Below are positions 9,854 through 18,403 of a stretch of DNA of 64,000 nucleotides, piece by piece; position 1 is the first letter of the stretch, and the number at the start of each line of letters is the position of its first letter. Location: positions 31,600,166 to 31,664,165 of the forward strand of contig NC_092579.1 in NCBI RefSeq assembly GCF_037975245.1. Direction: 5' to 3'. The position numbers were made by a program, and so were the translations under genes. The notes under the pieces were generated by a model. It searched no databases. It worked only from the letters and a program-made list of their open reading frames with translations, and was not told where the DNA came from. This DNA is from Apostichopus japonicus. Taxonomy: Eukaryota > Echinodermata > Holothuroidea > Aspidochirotida > Stichopodidae.

Positions 9854-10133
9854 ACACCTCCACACATAGGCTGTTGTGGCATATGTGGGAGATGTGAAAT
9901 GATTTGGTACTTAAAAAGTTAATTTCTTTGCACAATACTTTGAAGAGCAGATGCTGGAATGTGGCTCTTCTCTTAGCTGCCAGGGATAGCATTGTGCGGA
10001 TAATGCCATATGCTGGTGCCCCTGGCTTACTGATGGTGTAGGCACCTGTCCACATCCTGCAGCCCTTTGTGTAACTTGTTGGGGCTGATGTATATTTTGC
10101 AACATTTGCATTTATTTCATCAGCCCATGCCAT
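9828..10133 (-). pseudogene. His-Me finger (I-PpoI-like) endonuclease fragment
   Basis: The 101-codon frame contains a GCRMWTGAYT segment (Cys25), a YGIIR strand and then FHISHICHNSLCVEVSH. The spacing His83-x-Cys85-x4-Cys90-x4-His95 is that of I-PpoI, where His98 is catalytic and Cys100, Cys105 and His110 bind zinc; Cys25 could correspond to its Cys41. This matches the zinc-binding loop region of His-Me finger homing endonucleases, a family also present in animals. The Mg-binding Asn that should follow nine residues after the last His is absent, because the frame enters T1 sequence at about 9853 and stops at 9828; His95 itself is encoded at that junction. Upstream, an in-frame TAA lies just before the ATG used. 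I infer a truncated, non-functional copy. Confidence 0.7.
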
Positions 10134-10322
10134 CCAATCTTAGTCTGACATTGTGAAGGTGTGAGCTTTCCATTTACAAATGTGTTACTGTATATAGGCC
10201 TATCCTTATTCTGATTGCAGTCTGGGTCTCAATAAAACTGATTCTTACACCACATATATTACATTGTAATGTATGCATTTAAATTCTGACTGTCGCTTTT
10301 TGCTCTGCTAGGTACACAGTAT
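10134..10322. other. Unassigned spacer before hAT-3
   Basis: Nothing coding is recognisable apart from a few codons (MSD, stop, DW) that may extend the nuclease relic upstream to about 10155. The last 8 bases, CACAGTAT, are the left target copy of hAT-3. Confidence 0.3.
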
Positions 10323-11264
10323 TAGTGCTGATAGTCGACTCTTACTTTTGTAGTTGATTAATCGCATAGCTCTTCTCGCGATACTCGGTTACAGTTATGG
10401 CATCATCACTGTCATTTCTACATTGCAGAAATACAGTCAAACAAATATTTTTCCATGGTGCACTGTCCCTATTTGTTCTTTCAAGTCTTAATGTGTGATG
10501 TCTAATTCATGTTAAAACATCTACCAAACAAAAACTGTCAACAAATTTCAATATTCAACATTTCTTAAAATCCTTCAAAGTAAATCAAAAACTTTGGAAT
10601 GGATCTACAAGGCTACTACAACTACTAGCACTAATCACAGCAAAAAAATGAATAGATGCAACACCCTGTAGCGGTGTGATGATTACTATGCAAGAGTTTT
10701 CTGTAGAAGGACGTTCACCTTCTAGGCTAGGCTTTAGCCTAGTGTGATAGCACGCACATATTATGACACATTGAAATGAAACTTCACCGCAATCGACACA
10801 CTCTATCAGACATATGATACATGTGCACCACTGGCCAGAAATGAAATATACTGTAAACATGCATGTTTGAAGAAATTACAAATTCTTTGGCAATCATTAA
10901 AGATTAATAAATTTGGGAATTTGCAATTATGCGCAATGATGAAACATTGCTAGGACTAAATGTTGCACTGCAGAACAATCGTATTACTAACAAGTAAACG
11001 CATGAATCTAACCTGAACAGGTGCTTGCTGATTTTTAACACAGCACAGTTCTAGTGTAGCATTGTAAGAACCTGTGTTTGCAATATTTGCTGACAAACTG
11101 CTTAAGTGTTGTTTTTGATAGGTTAGGCTATTTTTCAATAGCAGATTGTGTGTAGTGCTAGCTTTAGTCCAGTAATCGCAACTTAGGTTTTGAGAGCGAT
11201 TAATCAAACTTCCAAAGTGTAATCGCGACTACTGGCGATTAATCGATCACGACTATCAGCACTA
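10323..11264. mobile_element. hAT-type non-autonomous element hAT-3
   Basis: Perfect 15-bp inverted ends (TAGTGCTGATAGTCG at 10323; its complement ends at 11264) enclose 942 bp. The flanking octamers are CACAGTAT (10315-10322) and CACTGTAT (11265-11272), 7 of 8 matching, as expected for an aged hAT target duplication. GATTAATCG motifs recur near both ends and are probable subterminal repeats. A perfect 7-bp hairpin (10727-10733 with 10736-10742) lies inside. No transposase frame is seen. Confidence 0.85.
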
Positions 11265-11998
11265 CACTGTATAAAAGTAGACTACTCACCAGATGTACAA
11301 CTTCAGTTCCTCAGGTTTTACTTGTTCAATAGCTTAACATTGAAACTAGTGGCTCCTTATACCATCCTTTACTTGTACTACTACACATCTCAATAACACA
11401 CAGATCAAAACAACAGACACAGGTAGTACATTGGTCTCTACAGGCCATGAACATGTTCTTCCAGTCTAATTATTACTTCATCAGTGCATTTTTGGGCACA
11501 TGCCATGGTGTACCAATGTGTTGTTACTTCCGTGTCAATCTCGTGCCACATTGCGATATTTTGGTGATTTTTCACAAAATTTGCCCCCAAATCACTCAAG
11601 CGTAAAATGATGAGACCTTTTTGTCATATTCCGTGATTACATATCATAACCAATACCCTTAGCTATACTTAAGGCTCATAGAGTCTAAAATGGCAATTTT
11701 CAAATTCTTACTTATTATGGCCACGACACGAAAATTTCAACATCCTGTATTTTTGGGATCCATCTAAGCATGTTCTCTAGAACATATATCAACCACTCTG
11801 CCAATTAGAAACTTGATTTTTCCCTTCGAAATTTTTTTTCGTAATCTCATGACCTAATGTGACAACATTTTAGGAACACGATTTGCTCTCGCTGTTTCCT
11901 CCGAACATATATCATACCTACACTCCGACAAGTGTACATAAATACACAAAACAATCGATAACAAGTCAGCGCGAAATCAAATCTAAATTTCCCGTGGA
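11265..11998. other. Unassigned non-coding stretch
   Basis: AT-rich sequence with no motif-bearing frame, recognisable repeat copy or RNA gene. It could be upstream sequence of the P2X7-like relic that starts at 11999, but no promoter element is convincing. Confidence 0.3.
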
Positions 11999-12286
11999 AT
12001 GTCAGATTTAGAACCAAATGTGGCAACCGAAGTTCAAAGTGATAGTGGTTCTTCACCAGGCAGTGAAATTGTACTAGAATTGGAGTGCCCTTTCTAATAT
12101 TCGAAGCAGAGAGTGAAGGCGATGATCATGCCAATATTGAACCAAATGTTGAGGGTGGACCTGAGGTGTTACTGTTAGGATATAGAACCGTATCAGTTCG
12201 AGCCTGTCAAATGAGCCGAAATTGAAGCTCCACAACATATCGAAGAAGAAACCCGTTCGGAACTATTGCAAGGAGCATACAACGTG
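11999..12286 (+). pseudogene. P2X7-cytoplasmic-domain-like protein, degenerate first exon
   Basis: From the ATG at 11999 the frame reads MSDLEPNVATEVQSDSGSSP and meets a stop at 12095-12097. In another frame, 12180-12286 encodes DIEPYQFEPVK, a stop, then AEIEAPQHIEEETRSELLQ and YNV, ending at a consensus splice donor (GTAAGA at 12287). An acidic, Ser-rich MSD start followed by EPYxFEP is typical of invertebrate proteins carrying the domain related to the P2X7 receptor C-terminus. The call rests on this and on the next exon, 12760-12931. Stops and a frameshift mark it as broken. The Cys-rich central exon expected between the two was not found. Confidence 0.5.
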
Positions 12287-12759
12287 GTAAGAATTTAGTA
12301 ATGAAGCAAACAAAATCCAGTCCATTTTGTGCATGTGTGGTTGGAATTCAAGGAACTGCCTTAACCATATTGTGAGTTGTGTTACGGTGACTTACAACCA
12401 TAGAATCCTTACAACCCATATGTACTGTGTGTTGGCTATGTATTCATACATGTTCAGTATGGTGCGTAGTAGTAGTAGTAGTGGTGGTTACATACTGAAA
12501 GTTTGGCTCGGGACGTAAGCTGCATTATGCAGCCATGCTAGGTAGGCATATGTGTCATTTTATACTCATTATTACTAGGCTAGTACTTAGGCCTGGAGTT
12601 TTGCAAATCAATTGTCTGAACAAAAGAATGTTTCATGAAATATGGAAGGTGTAAATTCACAACAAATGTAACCATAACTGTACATTGTATCCCTGCTTGT
12701 TATTGTGGACATCATGGGCCAACATTCATACATTTTGAACTTTCAATATTTTTTTTTAG
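12287..12759 (+). other. Putative intron or decayed middle part of the P2X7-like relic
   Basis: The stretch begins with GTAAGAA and ends with a T-run followed by AG (12751-12759), a classical intron pair. The left exon ends in phase 0 while the right exon is read from the third base of a codon, so one exon is probably missing. A short GTA/GTG microsatellite lies at about 12469-12486. Confidence 0.4.
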
Positions 12760-12931
12760 GCAGTACAGATACATAGCCTACGGTCAACAGGTTCAAAGGT
12801 GCTGGGGGTTCCTAGCAAGACACGTCAGGGTTGTGCTACCATCATGTGCAGTCCAAAGAATCAGAAGTGAGTTTCCAGCCAATGGTCATTTCACTGGATT
12901 CAAGATGCCAGGAGAAAACTCAATTGTATAG
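12760..12931 (+). pseudogene. P2X7-cytoplasmic-domain-like protein, terminal exon
   Basis: After a polypyrimidine tract and AG at 12758-12759, the frame reads QYRYIAYGQQVQRCWGFLAR, then VRVVLPSCAVQRIRSEFP and HFTGFKMP, ending at a TAG at 12929-12931. The arrangement AYxQ-W-GxL-xRxVLPSCxVxxIRxxFP-xxTGF is the characteristic end of the stand-alone protein family related to the intracellular domain of the P2X7 receptor, which is multi-copy in several aquatic animals. No ion-channel part is present. The exon is intact over about 57 codons. Because the upstream exon has stops, the locus is probably a pseudogene; an alternative is a live gene whose other exons lie elsewhere. Confidence 0.6.
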
Positions 12932-13572
12932 GAAGCCTTGGTTGAGAAATCCCTCACCTTTTCTATTCTACGATTGTGTTGGATTATCAATCCTTCAGGG
13001 TTCCCTCAGTGTTGATATATTAAAATTCAAGACTTTTAATTAAGGATGAAATGGTTATTTTCCAGATCCAGCACCAACAATGAAAGAAAAGGCATGCTTT
13101 GAAGCATTTAGACACATGTATTGGCGTGACCGTGATGTCATATAATATGTGCATCAGTGAACGGGCATTGACCTTTTTAGGAGCATTTCCTCCCAGACAT
13201 GTTGGCTTTGTACCTTTAATCTGGAAGCCAAAATATCCATATCTCCAATGATATTTGACAGAAAGTTATAATAAAGACCAATGGAGGCAGCAGAACTCTT
13301 GAATGTTTAGACTTTGTTTCTTCAGCAGCAGGTGGTTTGTTTTACAATCTTTCTCCAGAAACTCAGCAGTACACCCTGTTAATGGTCTTCGATTGTTTTA
13401 ATGCGTGTGATGCTGTGTTTCCCTTTACGTGTCAGTGTTGTATGTGTCGTCGTGCGTGGGTAACATTTACAGGTATGCATGTGAGTTGCGTCGTGCAGTA
13501 TTTCTTGGTTTAAATTACCCTTTATTCTATTTGCTTTTGGTTTATTCTAATAAATTTATCACATTCATTTGA
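12932..13572. other. Unassigned stretch
   Basis: No domain was recognised. A splice-acceptor-like TTATTTTCCAG ends near 13064 and is followed by a short open stretch (PAPTMKEKACFEAFRHMYWRDRD) that stops soon after; I cannot link it to a family. T1 copy C begins at 13573. Confidence 0.3.
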
Positions 13573-14632
13573 ACCTCAAGTTTCTTTATCATGACTGTGC
13601 AGACTTTTTGTTTCCTATGAGAGCTTGAAATTTTCTTCACTTGTAAACAAACCTCTTTACTCAGCAGTAAACAATGTTCATATTCTGCTCCAGGGAGACC
13701 TAAAGTGGTCTAAACTTGCCTCAACTGACCCAATCTGTGTACCACTTGTACTTCCATTCATGCTCCATTGCAGCCAAACCAAGAAAACCAGATCCTAATT
13801 GATAAGATATAAACAAAGATGTTCTCCTGTTGCTCTTTGGAACTTTTCCTGAAGGAGAACACTTGTGCAGGTTGATATAGATGCTAATAGGAGTATGCCA
13901 CCTTAAGTAACAGCTGAGATATTTAAACTCCACATTAAACCTCCTTTTTATGATAGTTTGAGAAGTTGTGACTTACATCATTTCTGTGTATCTCTGTCTA
14001 TTGGGTGAATCTTCATATGGTGTTTCACACATGTTGTACAGTCTATATGAATAATACAGTACTGAACTTTAAACAAGTGAGAGCCCAATGATTGACATAT
14101 TCCCTAGTGTGATAAGAAGTCATTCCATCAGCATGACAGGCATCTACTGAATGTCTAAATTGTTCTTGGGTCCACACAATGTGTTTTAAGCACAGTCCCT
14201 CAGTTTGGTGCTACTTACCCCCTCTGGTGGAAACTTGGTTGGCCTTCTTCCCTCTGAAAATTTGATCACTTCCAGCATCCAGTAAGCATGCGCCCTTAGC
14301 TGTGGCTCTAAAGTGAAAGAGAAAAAGTTACTTGTTACTTTGGCACTGCTTTTCAAAGGTATTTTGTCAGATTTTGGTGCAAAAACTACTTAGGAGATCT
14401 ATGCACTAGCTGTGACCGGATCTAGAATGAGGGCGCTGTTCAAACAACATTCCAAACTAGTTGTAGTCGATCATATTGACTAGTTTCTCAGTGTAAGTCT
14501 TGTCTTGTATCATTCTATGTGTAGCTATTCAACTGCTTAGACTTCCAATAAATGCTTACAAACAAAACTAGTGAATAGGTCACTGGAAAATTGGTATGTT
14601 TTAAGGATACAAACTGATTAGTATTTAGAACA
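13573..14632 (+). repeat. T1 5' region, copy C
   Basis: This is the longest uninterrupted copy of the T1 5' non-coding region in the window. It aligns with copy A from about 1113 and with copy B over its second half. It lacks the outermost roughly 110 bp (the left inverted arm). It leads directly into the T1 ATG at 14633, which shows that the repeat and the transposase-like frame belong to the same element. Confidence 0.8.
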
Positions 14633-15141
14633 ATGGGTAGAAGGAAAGGCATGTTTGATAGGCATGTAATAACCTTCAAGCCAGGTAACAGGTTTGGCTT
14701 TACTGCTTGAACAGCTGGTGAAGCTGATGCCAATTGCACTGGTGATATTCCTAGCTCTTCTGATACAGATATGGCAACTAATTCCTCTTGCAAACCTGCT
14801 TATAGAAGGCTCGACAAGGAAGAGTATGAGAGAGTAATTAACCCAGCAGATAAAGGACATGAGATATTTTCAACTCAGTCACAACAAACCATGTTTGCAG
14901 AATCTACAGGAAACAGGTTTGTTAATTTGCAAGCTCTATTAAGGGCCTATCACAGTGCTATGATGGCTCACAGAGAGACAAGCAATGGATGTGGGGACGA
15001 CCCTATAGGTCTTTCTGATATGGAAGAATTGTAGGACTTGAATCAAAGGTTGTGTTTGGAATCACTATGTAGCTACAAGAGTGAACTCTTGTCCATATAA
15101 AAAGCTTAAAAAAACAGTAACAAACCTGGCAAGAATCCTTC
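14633..15141 (+). pseudogene. T1 transposase-like pseudogene, copy C, N-terminal part
   Basis: The ATG at 14633 opens a basic start (MGRRKGMFDRHVITFKPG), interrupted by a TGA at 14708-14710. The same frame then runs through DTDMATNSSCKPAYRRLDKE, INPADKGHEIF and QALLRAYHSAMMAHRET to a TAG at 15032-15034 (402 bp in all). Further sequence to 15141 still matches copy A (AAACCTGGCAAGAATCCTTC) and is cut by repeat copy D. Nothing in this part is catalytic by eye; basic N-termini are usual for DNA-binding transposases. It supplies the part missing from copy A. Confidence 0.6.
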
Positions 15142-15793
15142 AGGTAGCATACGCCCATTAAAAGCGCCATTGACTTACACACTAAATCACAAAAGTAATG
15201 TGGTCTCTAAGTCTAGAGAGAAGTTTTCACTAGCTAAACGCTACCCATCACCGGATAGCTGTCAAGTTGGCCTTTTATGGCATCATCAATTTTCCGTATC
15301 ATGACCATGTAGATTTTTTGCTATCCGAGCCGGAAGTTTTTGTCACTTGTAAACAAACCTCTTCACTCAGTGGTAAACAATTTTCCTACGCTGCTCCTGG
15401 GAGGCCTTAAAGGGGTCTGAAATGGCCTCAATTGACACAATTTTCTCACTACATGTACTTCCATTAATGCTCTTCAACATGCAAGCCACAAAAAACTAGA
15501 TCATGATTGATAACAGGTCACAAAAGATGTTCCCCTGCTGCTTTTTGGCACTTTTCTTGAAGGAGAACAATCGAGCGGACTGATATAGACTCTAATAGGA
15601 GTATGCCACCTTATGTGAGAGATGAATTTTTTTTTTAATACCAAAATGATACTTTTTATAGTCGTCACAATATAAACCACAACAAAATTCTATGCAATTA
15701 TCATTTTAGGTCCATAAAGATGTATTTTCAGAGATTTCAGTATGCAAGGTGCAGTGTGTAAATACACATATGAGCAATACTGTGTAAGCAGTA
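15142..15793 (+). repeat. T1 terminal repeat, copy D
   Basis: The repeat begins AGGTAGCATACGCCC and interrupts T1-C coding sequence, so its left edge is a true insertion boundary. An inverted arm (TAATAGGAGTATGCCACCT, ending at 15611) pairs imperfectly with the left edge, outlining a 470-bp MITE-like unit. Homology to copy E continues beyond this arm to 15793 and ends at GTAAGCAGTA. No target duplication was identified. Copies D and E are closer to each other than to A-C. Confidence 0.75.
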
Positions 15794-17605
15794 ACCAGGT
15801 CTACGACTGCAACAACATTTCCAGTCACCAATTTTGATAAGCTTGACCAATTTGGGTGCATCTATGATTCCTGCAGGTTGTATTGGTATTCCTGATCACC
15901 GCCCACTTGGTCTGGCTTGCCGTACCTGCAGAAACGTCATCCAGAGAAGGGTCTGCGGGGAGGGTTTTTTCGTCTCTGGCTCTGAAAAGTGATGAAAACT
16001 ACTTTTGTTTAGCTCAGCTGATTCCTCCCAAACTGACCTACAGGACATACCCCAATGTATTCCTGAACTGTTTGGAACATGTTAAACTGATATTGCATGT
16101 CACTCCAGTGCAACTGCTAAGTTACTAAGAATAAGAGAAGAGAATTGAAGGTGTTCTTTGCCAAAACTGGATCATCGGGATTTGTAAACCACAGCCTCAC
16201 TGTGTGACAAGTACATTTATGTAGCTGATCAATATGAGCTACCGTACTTGCTCTTCATATTACACACTACGAGTCTGTGCACTCCATTGAATATGGCTAC
16301 TGAAGTACAATAATAAACCAAGTCTGTTACTAAATAAATGATCGCCTCCTATATTCTTGATACGACACGCTCAACGGCCACACACTGAAACACACTGTAA
16401 CAGTATGTACAGTAGTCAAAAGGAACAAATACTGAAATGCTATCTAGATACACTGTTCACCTCAACAGCATATCCAGTCCATTTAAAGGTTTGTGCATAG
16501 GTTGTTACAATGTATTAAAGACAGTTATAAGGGAAGAGAGGTGGATAGGGGGGCATATTTCATGATAAAACATTCAAATTTGTTGCTCGGCAAAGAACAA
16601 CAACGTCAAATTACCTTATTCTCCATTGGTGGCGAGCACTGGTTCCTATACTGTACAGTAGTTACTACAGTAGATCTCCCATGGAAGCATCAGGATATCT
16701 CTTTCTGCTGTCAGAGTTGTTTGGGATTTGTTGTTACCTCATCTAACCAGTTGAGGCCATTGATACCACACCCATTCAAAGTATATCGCTGTGAATGCTG
16801 AGGACTTGGCACATCAACTTTCTCTGAAAATTGACAAAACAACAGAAAACTAATGATAGTGAAAATAGGCTCAAAACCCCTTGATGCACATATGTAGGAG
16901 CAGAAAATGCATACCTTTGTGGATTATTTGCTAAATAAGACTCAAAACATTCTCTGTGTAAGGTTTTAGCACTCAGCAGCCACTCCACTTAGGATACAGA
17001 CCTCACATTGTGCTACAGCTGGTGTAGACGTGGTCTAGGGTACTAACGTAGCGCCATTATGAACCTGAGGCCTAAGCTAACAACATTATGGGTATTTCAT
17101 GCATTGAAACTGAGTATTTGTCTTTAGTCAAACACCAGGTACTTCCAACTTTAGCAAAAATAACCTAAAATATGGTTACCATGTACTTTAGGTGCCCACG
17201 GATGTCAAATTTCACTGAACTAAGTCATTCACGTCACACACACGGCAGGCATTTTGGTCTGATTCTGAAGGATTTTGAATATCGTGCATTTGGCACCTAC
17301 TTAGCAGGGTCAAGGAATGAATCAAATTACGGAAGCTTTGGTAGGTCAAGGCTTAATGACCCAATAGTTTATTGGGGAGGAAAACTGGTCAGAAATGCTC
17401 AAAATGTTGTTCTGGTCTCATGTATAGAAAGGCACATGCTCTTTGTGGTACTTTAAGTCTGTAATACTAATTTATGCGTAAAAATCATCCAAGCTTGAAT
17501 TTTCAGACGTTTGCTTGAAAACCATATTTACACACCATAGCAACTACTTTGGTCCAAAATTGGGACTTCTAGCACTTAAAATGAAAAATTTTAGCATTTT
17601 TGCTT
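15794..17605. other. Unassigned 1.8-kb stretch between direct repeats D and E
   Basis: Open frames at 15883-16128, 16493-16801 and 17172-17456 (81-102 codons) have no recognisable motif, and no intron signals support them. No repeat unit of the tandem array occurs here. The stretch is flanked by T1 terminal repeats D and E in direct orientation. Confidence 0.3.
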
Positions 17606-18230
17606 AAGGTAGCATACGCCCATTAAAAGCCCCATTGACTTACACACTAAATCACAAAAGTAATGTGGTCTCTTAGTCTAGATAGAAGTTTTCACTAGCT
17701 AAACGCTACCCATCACCGGATAGCTGACAAATTGGCCATTCATGGCATCATCAGGTTTCCGTACCATGATCATGAAGATTTTTTGCTATCCGAGCCGGAA
17801 GTTTTCGTCACTTGTAAACAAACCTCTTCACTCAGTGGTAAACAAATTTCCTACGCTGCTCCTGGGAGGCAAAAAGGGGTCTAAAATAGCCTCAATTGAC
17901 CCAATTTTCTCACCACATGTACTTCCATTAATGCTCTTTAGCATGCATGCCACAAAAAAACTAGATCATGATTGATAACAGGTCACAAAAAGATGTTCTC
18001 CCGCTGCTTTTGAGCGGATTGATATAGACTCCAATAGGAGTATGCCACCTAAAGTGAGAGATGATTTTTTGTTATTACCAAAATGATACTTTTTATTGTC
18101 GTCACAATATAAACCACAACAGAATTCTATGCAATTATCATTTTTGGTCCATAAAGATGTATTTTCAGACATTTCAGTACACACGGTGAAGTGTGTAGAT
18201 ACACATATGAGCAATACTGTGTAAGCAGTA
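17606..18230 (+). repeat. T1 terminal repeat, copy E, adjoining the array
   Basis: Starts AAGGTAGCATACGCCC, has the inverted arm ending at 18050 (AGGAGTATGCCACCT) and continues to GTAAGCAGTA at 18221-18230, exactly where similarity to copy D stops. The next bases, GGGGTTAGCAGTATAAG, lead into the tandem array. The heptamer AGCAGTA is present on both sides of GGGGTT at the junction. Confidence 0.8.
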
Positions 18231-18246
18231 GGGGTTAGCAGTATAA

Positions 18247-18403
18247 GATCGCGGCAAAAGCAAACTGCGGTGGCCAGGTCTCGAGCCGAGAATCCAAAAT
18301 ACGTCTCGCTCTCAAGGTACAGAGCACAACCAACTGCGCCACGGCAGCAGTTGATATAAATCTATGTTCGTTTCTAATACTTAAAGTTCCAGAGATCGTA
18401 TTA
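18247..18403 (-). repeat. First monomer of the array (157 bp, most tRNA-like)
   Basis: This edge unit differs from the consensus at many positions. Its A box reads TGGCGCAGTTGG (18330-18341), a perfect fit to the tRNA A-box consensus, whereas most later units read TGGCGCGGTTGG. Its B box (18277-18287) is GGCTCGAGACC, one change from GGTTCGANNCC. A GCTCT/AGAGC stem with an 8-nt loop sits where an anticodon arm would be. The acceptor and T stems pair only partly. It may be the oldest, least homogenised copy. Confidence 0.8.
18277..18341 (-). promoter_or_regulatory. RNA polymerase III type 2 internal promoter-like A and B boxes
   Basis: The A box lies at 18330-18341 and the B box at 18277-18287, start-to-start distance about 53 bp, within the range used by TFIIIC. 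The same pair recurs in every unit. A TTTT tract lies between the boxes (complement of 18296-18299) and another about 20 nt beyond the B box (complement of 18256-18259). The latter is a plausible terminator; the former would tend to stop transcription early. Activity is unproven. Confidence 0.6.

Noticed and set aside
16493-17456. Open frames of 94-102 codons between repeats D and E
   Set aside because: No recognisable domain, no splice or codon support, and similar lengths arise by chance in this base composition.
15142-18230. Copies D and E as long terminal repeats of an LTR retrotransposon
   Set aside because: The ends are not TG...CA, no primer-binding site or polypurine tract is seen beside them, no target duplication matches, and related copies A-C occur without a partner.
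18277-18350. Functional tRNA gene cluster
   Set aside because: The A and B boxes fit, but acceptor and T stems pair poorly, the anticodon-like loop has 8 bases and a TTTT tract lies inside. A tRNA-derived repeat is the better reading.
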